From positions 1 to 47,759 of the forward strand of contig JANXWA010000029.1 of the NCBI GenBank assembly GCA_025351385.1: a stretch of DNA of 47,759 bases, in the 5' to 3' direction. The notes under the pieces were generated by a model. That model saw only the letters and a list, made by a program, of their open reading frames with translations, was not told the DNA's origin and did no database searches. The DNA is from Acidimicrobiales bacterium. GTDB lineage: Bacteria > Actinomycetota > Acidimicrobiia > Acidimicrobiales > RAAP-2. Within the stretch, counting starts at the first letter, position 1, and the number at the start of each line of letters is the position of its first letter. A program made the translations under genes and the position numbers. Below are positions 1 through 6,886 of the stretch, piece by piece.

Positions 1-27
1 CCTCGTCCTAGATGATGAAAGGAGCTA

Positions 28-1923
28 CTAGCTCTTCCAGATCTGATCCCACCGAGCCGAGCCGCCATCGGGGCTGAGCACCGGTGTGACGCCGTCGGCG
101 GCCGTTCCCGAGATCCAGTTCTGGACGTTCTTGCGAGCCGCGAACGCGGTGACCGTCGTGTCCAGCCAGAGGTAGGGGATGTCCTTGGCGAACGTGCTGT
201 TCACCAGCTGCCACTGACCGACCTGAGCGGCCGAGTTCGGTGGCGACGCCAGCGCGTTCAGCATCGCCGCCTCGATGGCCGCGTCGCCCAAGTGGGCGAA
301 GTTCACCGCACCGGCGATCATCGTCCCGGTGGGGAGTGCGGCCATGCCGAGCCCGGACGGTGGGTTCTCGCCCGCCGAGAACGAGTTGAACCACACGTAG
401 TTGAGCGCCGGGTCAACGGTGCCGAACTGGTTCCACGTCGCGCAGTCGTAGGTTCCGTAGATCACGTTGTTGATCAACGTGCTCTGGACCACCGGGCGAG
501 AGGTCACTGTGATGCCGACCGCGGCCAACTGCTGCTGGAAGAAGGAGAACGCCTTCGTCGCGGCGGAGTTGCCCGAGACGATGTCGATCACGAAGCTGAC
601 CGCCGACACGTTGTTCTTCGACTTGTACGCCTGGACCAGGGCCTTGGCTCCGGCTGGGTTGTACGCCGGGTAGCCCGGGTTCTTGTAGTAGCGCGACGTC
701 TTCTTGTAGATGCCGTCGGCGACCACGCCGGTCATGCCGTCGACCACCTTCCAGTAGGTCGTGCGGTTGATCGCCATTGCGCAGGCCTGGCGGATCGTCA
801 CGTCGTTCAGCACGGGGCTCAACTTGGTGTTCCACTGCAGCGTCGACGGGTCGACGGCACCCTTCGTTCCCTGCCAGTCAGCAAACTGCACCTGGGCCGG
901 CGGTGCCTGACCCTTCAGGATGTAGCTCAACGCTCCCGGCAGTCCAATGGCCGCGGTGAACTGACCGGCCCACGCGAAGTACTGGTTCATCGTACCGGTC
1001 GTGTTGATGATCAGGCAGTTGACCGACGGGTCCCTGAACGAGTTGACATCGGTGACGTAGTTGATGCCGCTGATGTGCTTCAAGTTCGCAATAGCGCCAC
1101 CGTCCTGGGTCAGGATCATGTCGACATCGCCAGCCTGCAACGCCTGGTTGCGGGCGTTGTCGTCGGCGATGGTCTTGAAGTTGATCGCGTTGAGGTACGG
1201 CAGCTTGCGGTGGTGGGCGTCCGAACGCCAGTACTTGGCGTTGCGGACCAGCTGGGACTCGACGCCCACCTGCCACGTCTTGATCTTGAACGGACCGGTG
1301 CCCAGAGGCGTTCCGGCGAATCCGGCCGCGAGCGAGTTCGGGTGGGCCATGTAGGAGACCTGCTGCTCCGCCAAGGAGACCGGAAACGTCGAATAGGCGA
1401 TGACCAGGGTGTACTTGACCGTGTTGGTGTCGATCTTCTCGCACTTGGCGATGATCGGACGAATGGCCAGGCCCACCGTCGGGTCGGCGGCGGAGGCGGC
1501 CCAGTTGGCCACTACGACGTCGGCGTTGAACGGGTCACCATTGGAAAACTTGACACCTTGTCGAAGAGCGACGGTCCACTGGGTGTAGTTGGAGTTGGGA
1601 GTTGCCGACAGGGCCAGCATCGGCAGTGCGGTTCGGCCACTCTTCGACATGACGAAGAGGGGGTCGTAGAGCGCATTGGCCACGCAGAATCCCGAAGCGT
1701 CCATCTTGCCTTGCGCGCCATTGAACTTATGGAAGTTCGGCACGTCGGAGATGAGGGCGATGGTCAGTTTCCCGCCCTTCTTCGGTGTGCCGTGGTTTAC
1801 ACCCGTCGTCGCACCGGCCACTCCGGCGAGGAGGCCGTCAACGACGGTGCCAGCCATCGCGACGCCACCGATAGTTGCGGCCGAGTGAGTAAGGAACGAT
1901 CGACGATCGAACGTTGGTGACAT
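28..1923 (-). CDS. ABC transporter substrate-binding protein, family 5 (peptide/opine/nickel type), Tat-exported
   Basis: Extracytoplasmic solute receptor of the SBP_bac_5 family, which usually delivers peptides or related solutes to a Dpp/Opp-type importer. The N-terminus carries a twin-arginine signal (DRRSFLTHSAA) followed by a hydrophobic stretch and a probable AGA cleavage region. There is no lipobox cysteine, so it is predicted to be Tat-secreted rather than lipid-anchored. The mature part (about 590 residues) is the usual length and contains typical blocks such as ALRQGVKFSNGDPF and GTGPFKIKTW. Two adjacent ATGs exist at 1926 and 1923. The second is preferred because an AGGA lies at better spacing, and an upstream extension to 2001 would bury the Tat signal. 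No permease gene follows inside the window, but the strand runs off its left edge. A 13-nt inverted repeat (GAGCTA-C-TAGCTC, 22-34) spans the stop codon. The substrate cannot be told from sequence. Confidence 0.88.
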   Translation of the reverse strand: MSPTFDRRSFLTHSAATIGGVAMAGTVVDGLLAGVAGATTGVNHGTPKKGGKLTIALISDVPNFHKFNGAQGKMDASGFCVANALYDPLFVMSKSGRTALPMLALSATPNSNYTQWTVALRQGVKFSNGDPFNADVVVANWAASAADPTVGLAIRPIIAKCEKIDTNTVKYTLVIAYSTFPVSLAEQQVSYMAHPNSLAAGFAGTPLGTGPFKIKTWQVGVESQLVRNAKYWRSDAHHRKLPYLNAINFKTIADDNARNQALQAGDVDMILTQDGGAIANLKHISGINYVTDVNSFRDPSVNCLIINTTGTMNQYFAWAGQFTAAIGLPGALSYILKGQAPPAQVQFADWQGTKGAVDPSTLQWNTKLSPVLNDVTIRQACAMAINRTTYWKVVDGMTGVVADGIYKKTSRYYKNPGYPAYNPAGAKALVQAYKSKNNVSAVSFVIDIVSGNSAATKAFSFFQQQLAAVGITVTSRPVVQSTLINNVIYGTYDCATWNQFGTVDPALNYVWFNSFSAGENPPSGLGMAALPTGTMIAGAVNFAHLGDAAIEAAMLNALASPPNSAAQVGQWQLVNSTFAKDIPYLWLDTTVTAFAARKNVQNWISGTAADGVTPVLSPDGGSARWDQIWKS

Positions 1924-2040
1924 CATGTTCCTGCTTTCCCCCGAAGAACCGGCCTTGTGCTGGTTCTCCTTTTGAGGCAACTTAGCAAGAACTTTAAGCA
2001 AAACAAGTTCACGGGCCCAAACTCTCCCTCAGGAACTGCT

Positions 2041-2080
2041 TCAGGGCCCAGGCGGAAGGGAGGAACCGCCTGGACCCTGA
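2041..2080 (-). terminator. hairpin 1 of a tandem pair (intergenic)
   Basis: A 15-bp stem with one internal C/A mismatch (TCAGGGCCCAGGCGG against CCGCCTGGACCCTGA) and a 10-nt loop. It lies downstream of the DUF5666-like gene and upstream of the solute-binding protein gene, both on the minus strand. No clear T-run follows, so it could be a Rho-independent-like terminator, an mRNA 3'-end stabiliser or a leader element. Confidence 0.6.
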
Positions 2081-2099
2081 AAATCTGATGACGAATGCG

Positions 2100-2139
2100 T
2101 CAGGACCCAGACGGCCGGGAGGAGTCGCCTGGGTCCTGA
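2100..2139 (-). terminator. hairpin 2 of a tandem pair (intergenic)
   Basis: A diverged second copy of the neighbouring hairpin: an 11-bp perfect outer stem (TCAGGACCCAG with CTGGGTCCTGA) and a further weak inner stem. The sixth base pair is A-T here but G-C in the other copy, and the loop core GGGAGGA (plus-strand sense) is shared. On the transcribed minus strand the loop reads as a CCUCC-type sequence. Confidence 0.6.
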
Positions 2140-2155
2140 GAAATCGGCCTGCGGC

Positions 2156-3148
2156 CTAGCGATTGCCGCCCTGGCCGCCAAAGCCACCCATGCCGCCAAA
2201 CCCACCCATATAACCGTGGTCTGCGTGACCGTGACGTCCGATTCCGCCTCCGGCGCCCATCATGGCGAAGCCGTCATGGCCTCCGGTGAACTTGGGCTGG
2301 CCAATTCCGACTGTGGTGGCCGTCAACACGGTATTGGCGGAGTCGAAGACCCCCTCCGCGAAAACGATCGAGCCCACGGTGACGTCAGCCAACGTGGCGC
2401 TCGCCCCGTTCTTGGAGTACTTCGTGGTGCCGGTGACGTCGATGGTGACGTTCGGACCTACGTGGTCAGTGACCGTGATCGTGCTCGCGGTGACCGCCAC
2501 AACCTGGCCCGCGGCGTGAGCCAGCTCGATCTCCACGCTCGACGCGGTGGTCGAACTGGTGGAGCTGATCGTGATTCGGACGTGCTCGCCGACGGCAAGG
2601 TCGCCCGAGGTCGCGGCGGTGCGCTCCTTGGTCACCGTCGTGGACGAGTCCAGCGCGAACGTCGTGGTCGTTCCCGCTCGGTCCTTCACCGTGATCGACG
2701 TGCCGGTGACGGCCGTGACGACGCCGCCGGCGCGCTTGTCGGTGTTCCAGCCATGAGCTTTGGCGATGTCGATGTCGACGCTAGAAGCGGTAGTCGAACC
2801 GGGAGCGCTCAGCGTGACGTCAACCCTCTGGCCAACGGCCAGGTCGGTCAGCAACGCGGTCGCTCCGTCCTTGGTCACCGTGGTCGTCGAGCCGATCGTG
2901 TACGTCGTGGACGCACCACTGCGGTTCTGCACGGTGATCGAGGTGCCAGTGACGGCGGTCACGAGACCACCCAGGCCTCTCGCCTGGTCGGCCAGTGGTG
3001 AGGCGGTGGCCGAAAGTGGGCCGTCGATCTTGGAATGGTGATGCGTTGAAGCACCTGCGATACCAGCGCCGGTAGCGAGCGCGCCGATGGCGACGGCGCT
3101 CGTGATTCCGACGCGCCTTGTCATCGTCTGCTTGTTTGTGCGGTACAT
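2156..3148 (-). CDS. secreted DUF5666-like beta-repeat protein with Gly-rich tail
   Basis: Exported protein of 330 residues with no assignable enzymatic role. An N-terminal signal-like segment (RRVGITSAVAIGALATGAG) ends near an AGAS site. It is followed by three tandem modules of about 65-70 residues (around 57-125, 136-205 and 206-275), each built on the pattern GxVTAVTGTSITVxxRxG, then a TTTVTK strand and an AVGxxVxxT strand. This resembles DUF5666 domains, which are small beta-barrel modules. The last 45 residues are rich in Gly, His and Met (MGAGGGIGRHGHADHG and GGFGGMGGFGGQGG) and might bind metal or act as a flexible surface tail; that is inference. The ATG at 3148 has AGGT upstream. 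An alternative ATG lies eight codons inside. The gene sits upstream of, and co-directional with, the solute-binding protein, separated from it by two hairpins. Confidence 0.75.
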   Translation of the reverse strand: MYRTNKQTMTRRVGITSAVAIGALATGAGIAGASTHHHSKIDGPLSATASPLADQARGLGGLVTAVTGTSITVQNRSGASTTYTIGSTTTVTKDGATALLTDLAVGQRVDVTLSAPGSTTASSVDIDIAKAHGWNTDKRAGGVVTAVTGTSITVKDRAGTTTTFALDSSTTVTKERTAATSGDLAVGEHVRITISSTSSTTASSVEIELAHAAGQVVAVTASTITVTDHVGPNVTIDVTGTTKYSKNGASATLADVTVGSIVFAEGVFDSANTVLTATTVGIGQPKFTGGHDGFAMMGAGGGIGRHGHADHGYMGGFGGMGGFGGQGGNR

Positions 3149-3320
3149 GGGGTTGACCTACTTTCCGTCCCGACTCGGTTGAGATCGGCACACAACCATC
3201 TTGGAGGGCGAGATTGTGGATGTCTTGTGGGGTCGATAAGAAGGAAGTAAATGTCGCGGCGCGGCGCGCGACCGGCACAATGCCCCAATATCCCTTACAA
3301 ACAAAGGCCTTTAGATTCTT

Positions 3321-3342
3321 GTCACGAAACCGTCACGATTCC
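3321..3342. promoter_or_regulatory. tandem 11-bp direct repeat, candidate OmpR-type (MtrA/PhoP-like) operator
   Basis: Two contiguous 11-nt units, GTCACGAAACC and GTCACGATTCC, identical at 9 of 11 positions. One-helical-turn direct repeats are the usual layout for OmpR-family response regulators. The unit resembles the GTCACA-type half-sites reported for mycobacterial MtrA. The repeat lies in the divergent region between the DUF5666-like gene and the NCS1 permease gene, about 100 bp upstream of the latter's start. The 292-nt intergenic region holds no other feature I can support. Confidence 0.4.
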
Positions 3343-3440
3343 CCGACAACGCAATCCCAATCAGCAATACTTGGCGCGTACGTCCAGCACCCCACGGAGC
3401 CGTAGCAGTTAAACACCATCTATTAGGGAGGACCACAACA

Positions 3441-4997
3441 GTGGCAACAGGCATCGAGATGCATGATGGATCATCGGGAGACCAGGTCTTCCACGTCGAA
3501 CGAAGGGGCATTGACTACGTCCCGGAGAATGAACGCTGGGCGACACCCCGAAATATCGGTGCCCTGTGGGGCGGATCGGCGATCAACGTCGAGTACTTCA
3601 TCTACGGCGCACTGCTCATGGGCTTCGGCTTCAGCTTCTACACCGCGCTCAGCATCATCATCATTGGCAATCTCTCGTACTTCTTCCTCGGACTCGCCTC
3701 GTTGCAGGGCCCCGAGACCGGTACGACCGCGTTTACCGTCAGCCGGGCTCCCTTCGGCTCCCACGGGTCGCGTTTAGTCGCCTTCTTCAACTGGATCACG
3801 CAGATCGGGTTCGAGACCGAGGGACTGATCCTCATCGTCGGAGCGGCGATCGTGCTCTGCCAGATGGCCGGCATCCACGTCTCGAGCACGCTCAAGGTGG
3901 TCTTCATCATCCTGGCGGCGGCCATCCAGGCGGTGGTCCCCTACCTCGGCCACGCCACCATGGTGAAGGTCTTGCGGGCCCTGATCATCCCGTTCGCGGC
4001 GATCTTCGTGCTCCTGACGTTCTACGACATCAAGCACGGTTCAGCCAACTTCTCGGGCTCGGGTTACGCCAACTGGGAGCTCTACACCGCTGGTCTCGCG
4101 TTTACGTTCGCCCTCTCGGGCCTCGGCTGGACCGAGGTCGGCAACGACTACACGCGCTACGTGCCGCGTGACGCGAGCAAGAAGGCGATCGTCGGGTGGA
4201 TCTTCGTCGGCACGGCCATCCCGGAGATCTCCATGATGGTCCTGGGGGCGGCGACGTTCACCTTCCTCTCATCGAAAGGACAGGTCGCCGCGTGGAACGG
4301 CGCGAACCCCTTCGAGGCCCTCCACGGCCAGCACTTCATCCCGAGCTGGGTCGTCGCGATCTTCCTCATCTTCGCGATCGTGCAGCTCTTCGGCATCAAC
4401 TCGCTCGACCTCTACTCTTCGGGCGTGTCACTCCAGGCGATGGGTCTACGTCTGCAGCGCTACCAGGCCGTCGTGCTTGACAGCTTCATCGCGTGCGGCC
4501 TGACCATCTGGGCGATGTTCCAGTCGACCTTCTCGCTCTACATGAAGGAGTTCGTCGGCGTCATCATCGTGTGGATCGCCCCGTGGTTCGGCATTCTGAT
4601 CACGGACTGGATCATGCGCAAGTACCGCTACAACGCGGCCGAACTGCAGCGAACCGACAAGGACGGCCTCTACTACGTCGGCTCGACCGGCATCAACTGG
4701 AACGCCATCGTGGCCTTCGTAGCCGGTCTGGTCACCGCGACCATCGCCTTCTCGAAGGCGCCGCCCCCGGTCAACCTCCCGTTCCACTGGATGACTCCGA
4801 TCTCGAACCACTTCGGTGGGGCCTGTGCGGCCACGCCGGTGAACGGCATCTGTACCGCCGGCTGGTACGGCGGCGCCGACTTCTCGGTACCCACCGGGAT
4901 CATCATCGCGGGACTCGTGTACTTCCTGCTCGAGCGCGCGACGGGCAACGTGGCACGCCAGGTCACTCGCCAGAAGGAGCTAGAGCCCAACCTCTAG
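3441..4997 (+). CDS. NCS1-family nucleobase permease (cytosine/purine type, CodB-like)
   Basis: Integral membrane protein of 518 residues with about twelve hydrophobic segments. It belongs to the nucleobase:cation symporter-1 family, which imports cytosine, purines, uracil, allantoin or related solutes with H+ or Na+. Supporting signs are the family-like N-terminal block ending RWATPRNIGALWGG, the following INVEYFIYGALLMGFG helix, and the SGLGWTEVGNDYTRYVP loop. It starts at a GTG preceded by a strong AGGGAGGA. The next three genes encode a phosphoribosyltransferase, a cytosine deaminase and uracil phosphoribosyltransferase, so cytosine is the likeliest substrate. This rests on context rather than on binding-site residues. 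A perfect 15-bp terminator follows directly. Confidence 0.88.
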   Translation: MATGIEMHDGSSGDQVFHVERRGIDYVPENERWATPRNIGALWGGSAINVEYFIYGALLMGFGFSFYTALSIIIIGNLSYFFLGLASLQGPETGTTAFTVSRAPFGSHGSRLVAFFNWITQIGFETEGLILIVGAAIVLCQMAGIHVSSTLKVVFIILAAAIQAVVPYLGHATMVKVLRALIIPFAAIFVLLTFYDIKHGSANFSGSGYANWELYTAGLAFTFALSGLGWTEVGNDYTRYVPRDASKKAIVGWIFVGTAIPEISMMVLGAATFTFLSSKGQVAAWNGANPFEALHGQHFIPSWVVAIFLIFAIVQLFGINSLDLYSSGVSLQAMGLRLQRYQAVVLDSFIACGLTIWAMFQSTFSLYMKEFVGVIIVWIAPWFGILITDWIMRKYRYNAAELQRTDKDGLYYVGSTGINWNAIVAFVAGLVTATIAFSKAPPPVNLPFHWMTPISNHFGGACAATPVNGICTAGWYGGADFSVPTGIIIAGLVYFLLERATGNVARQVTRQKELEPNL

Positions 4998-5008
4998 AGA
5001 GGTTGTCC

Positions 5009-5043
5009 ACAATGGCCCCGAGCATCTCGCTCGGGGCCATTGT
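5009..5043. terminator. bidirectional intrinsic terminator-like hairpin
   Basis: A perfect 15-bp stem (ACAATGGCCCCGAGC and its complement) around a 5-nt ATCTC loop. It lies between the convergent NCS1 permease and phosphoribosyltransferase genes. The stem ends in ACAAT/ATTGT, giving a short A/T tract on either strand. Confidence 0.85.
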
Positions 5044-5054
5044 CGTGCACTGAC

Positions 5055-5663
5055 TCAGCCGACCCAGTCCTCGACCAGGCCACCCGATCCGTCCGGTCGA
5101 AAGACCGGGATCGACCCGAGTGCGCGCACCATCCGCGCGTCGTCACCCAGCGAGCTACGCCACACCGAGGCCTCGGTCACCAGCGTGCCGATCACCACGA
5201 TGTCAGCGCCGACCCGGCGCAGCAATCGCAGGGCCGCGCCGGTCGACGCACCGGTCGAGATCACGTCGTCGACGATCGCCACTCGACGGCCCTCGACGTC
5301 CTTGATTCGGGCTCGGTCGAAGAGGAGACGCTGCTCCGCGTCGGTCGTAATGGAGCGCACCGGCTCGGACACGGCGTCGGCGAGGTGGATCTTGGGAGTC
5401 TTGTGCAGGATCACGTATTGGTCGAGGCCCAGGTGGCGGGTCACCTCCACGACGACGGGGATGCCCATCGTCGCCACGGTCGCGACTATCTCGACGTCGT
5501 AGGGGCGCAGGATGTCGGCGAGCTCCTCGCCCGCTCGCGACATGAACTCGACGCCCATGTCCACGGTGATCAGTAGGGCCAGCGCCAATTGGTCGTTCAG
5601 CGACTCCAGAGGGAGGTCCACTCGTTGCGAGCCGATCTCCACTGAATACGTGCGTTCGCCCAC
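5055..5663 (-). CDS. type I phosphoribosyltransferase (purine/Apt-like)
   Basis: PRPP-dependent transferase of 202 residues. The diagnostic 13-residue PRPP motif is present as VAIVDDVISTGAS (around 127-139), preceded by GIPVVVEVTRHLGLDQYVILHKT and by a flexible-loop region. It resembles adenine/hypoxanthine-type PRTases more than Upp, but base specificity cannot be read from sequence. Its position in a nucleobase salvage group supports conversion of an imported or released base to its nucleotide. The start is a GTG with no Shine-Dalgarno. A TATGCT hexamer sits 8 nt upstream (5672-5677, minus strand), which suggests a leaderless mRNA. Only 22 bp separate it from the divergent cytosine deaminase. 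Confidence 0.8.
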   Translation of the reverse strand: MGERTYSVEIGSQRVDLPLESLNDQLALALLITVDMGVEFMSRAGEELADILRPYDVEIVATVATMGIPVVVEVTRHLGLDQYVILHKTPKIHLADAVSEPVRSITTDAEQRLLFDRARIKDVEGRRVAIVDDVISTGASTGAALRLLRRVGADIVVIGTLVTEASVWRSSLGDDARMVRALGSIPVFRPDGSGGLVEDWVG

Positions 5664-5685
5664 GGTGCTGGAGCATACTTAGCCG
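5664..5685. promoter_or_regulatory. 22-bp divergent promoter region
   Basis: The whole space between the GTG of the phosphoribosyltransferase (minus) and the ATG of the deaminase (plus). A TATGCT -10-like box for the minus gene (5672-5677) overlaps a CATACT -10-like box for the plus gene (5674-5679), 8 and 6 nt from the respective start codons. No ribosome-binding sites fit, so both transcripts would be leaderless. Assigned by inspection only. Confidence 0.45.
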
Positions 5686-6156
5686 ATGACGCCATCTCGA
5701 CCACCAATTGATCGCTCGCTCGCTGCGACGATGCTCGCCACCGCCTACGACGAGGCCGTCCTCGGCCTCGAGGAGGGCGGCATCCCAATCGGCGCCGCCC
5801 TCTTCACGCGCGACGGCACGCTCATCAGCTCGGGCCACAATCGCCGAGTGCAGGAGGACGACACGTCGGTCCACGCCGAGACCGACGCCTTCCGACGGGG
5901 GGGCCGACGGCGCGACTACCCGGACTGCGTCATGGTCACGACGCTCTCACCGTGCTGGTACTGCTCGGGCCTCGTGCGACAGTTCAACATCGGGGCCGTG
6001 GTGATTGGCGAAGCGCAGAACTTCCACGGCGGACACGACTGGCTCAGTGAACTTGGCGTCGAGATCGTCGTGCTCGACGACCCCGGCTGCACGGAGTTGC
6101 TCGCCACGTTCATCGCCGCTCACGCCGAGCTCTGGAACGAGGACATCGGCCTCTGA
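5686..6156 (+). CDS. cytosine deaminase, Fcy1-type (CDA superfamily)
   Basis: Zinc-dependent hydrolytic deaminase of 156 residues, close in length to the yeast Fcy1 cytosine deaminase and unlike the large CodA amidohydrolase of E. coli. The zinc and proton-shuttle motif HAETDAF (His plus catalytic Glu, around 64-70) pairs with PCWYCSG (two Cys, around 88-94). The C-terminus WNEDIG matches the ending seen in fungal cytosine deaminases. The expected reaction is cytosine to uracil plus ammonia, with uracil then used by the adjacent Upp. The ATG start has no clear Shine-Dalgarno. It is divergent from the phosphoribosyltransferase and convergent with upp, with only one base between the two stop codons. 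A guanine deaminase or another small nucleobase deaminase remains possible. Confidence 0.82.
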   Translation: MTPSRPPIDRSLAATMLATAYDEAVLGLEEGGIPIGAALFTRDGTLISSGHNRRVQEDDTSVHAETDAFRRGGRRRDYPDCVMVTTLSPCWYCSGLVRQFNIGAVVIGEAQNFHGGHDWLSELGVEIVVLDDPGCTELLATFIAAHAELWNEDIGL

Positions 6157-6157
6157 T

Positions 6158-6793
6158 TCAGCGTGCGGGAGGTCCGAAGAGACGGTCGCCCGCGTCGCCC
6201 AGGCCGGGCGTGATGTAGCCGACGTCGTTCAGCTCAGCGTCCAGCGCGGCGGCCACGATGGCCACGTCGGGGTGGCGCGAGAAAACGAAATCCACGCCCG
6301 GCTGCGCTGCGATCAGGCAGAGCACCGTGACGTCACCGGCCCCACGGGACCTCAGCATGTCGAGCACGCAGACCAGGGAGCCACCAGTCGCGAGCATCGG
6401 ATCGCAGAGCACCACGTGCACGCCGGTCAATGACTCGGGCAGCCCGTCGAGGTACACGTCGGGTTGCAACGTCGTCTCGTTGCGTCGAAGACCGACGAGG
6501 CAGACCCGATGGTGCGGCAGGACCTCTTGGACGGCCGGGCTCATGCCGAGGCCCGCCCGGAGGATGGGAACGATCAGGTACTCGGTGTCGATGCGCACCG
6601 CGGGCGCACCCTTCAGCACCGGCGTGTCGACGGTCGTGCGGGTGACCGGAGTATCGCGAAAGGCCTCGTAGGCGACGAATCGCGAGATCTCCCCCGCCAG
6701 ACGAAGGAAGTCGGCGTTCGATGTCGAGGCGTCACGCAACTGGCGCACCTTGTCGGCCACGACCGGATGGTTGATCACATGCAGTGAGGGCAC
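6158..6793 (-). CDS. upp: uracil phosphoribosyltransferase
   Basis: Converts uracil and PRPP to UMP in pyrimidine salvage. The 211-residue length and sequence blocks fit Upp: LIVPILRAGLGMSPAVQEVLP, GLRRNETTLQP, the PRPP-binding loop LCDPMLATGGS (around 132-142), and the C-terminal YITPGLGDAGDRLFG that closes over uracil. It is convergent with the cytosine deaminase, whose product it would use. With the NCS1 permease it completes a plausible cytosine to uracil to UMP route. Confidence 0.96.
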   Translation of the reverse strand: MPSLHVINHPVVADKVRQLRDASTSNADFLRLAGEISRFVAYEAFRDTPVTRTTVDTPVLKGAPAVRIDTEYLIVPILRAGLGMSPAVQEVLPHHRVCLVGLRRNETTLQPDVYLDGLPESLTGVHVVLCDPMLATGGSLVCVLDMLRSRGAGDVTVLCLIAAQPGVDFVFSRHPDVAIVAAALDAELNDVGYITPGLGDAGDRLFGPPAR

Positions 6794-6886
6794 GAGGTCA
6801 CACTACGTCGTCTGGTCGTCGCTCGTCGGCGTCTCACCGGCCGCTCAACGGAGTTCGTCGACGTAGGCGACCGGTACGATTGCGAG

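Noticed and set aside
292-1920. Long plus-strand frame (542 codons) opposite the family-5 binding protein gene
   Set aside because: Arg/His/Gly-rich translation with no recognisable motif; a typical antisense shadow of a high-GC gene, while the opposite strand encodes an unmistakable binding protein.
2460-2760. The near-repetitive DNA inside the DUF5666-like gene as a mobile or tandem repeat
   Set aside because: The repetition follows the protein's three beta-modules and is diverged at DNA level, so it is domain duplication rather than a DNA repeat element.
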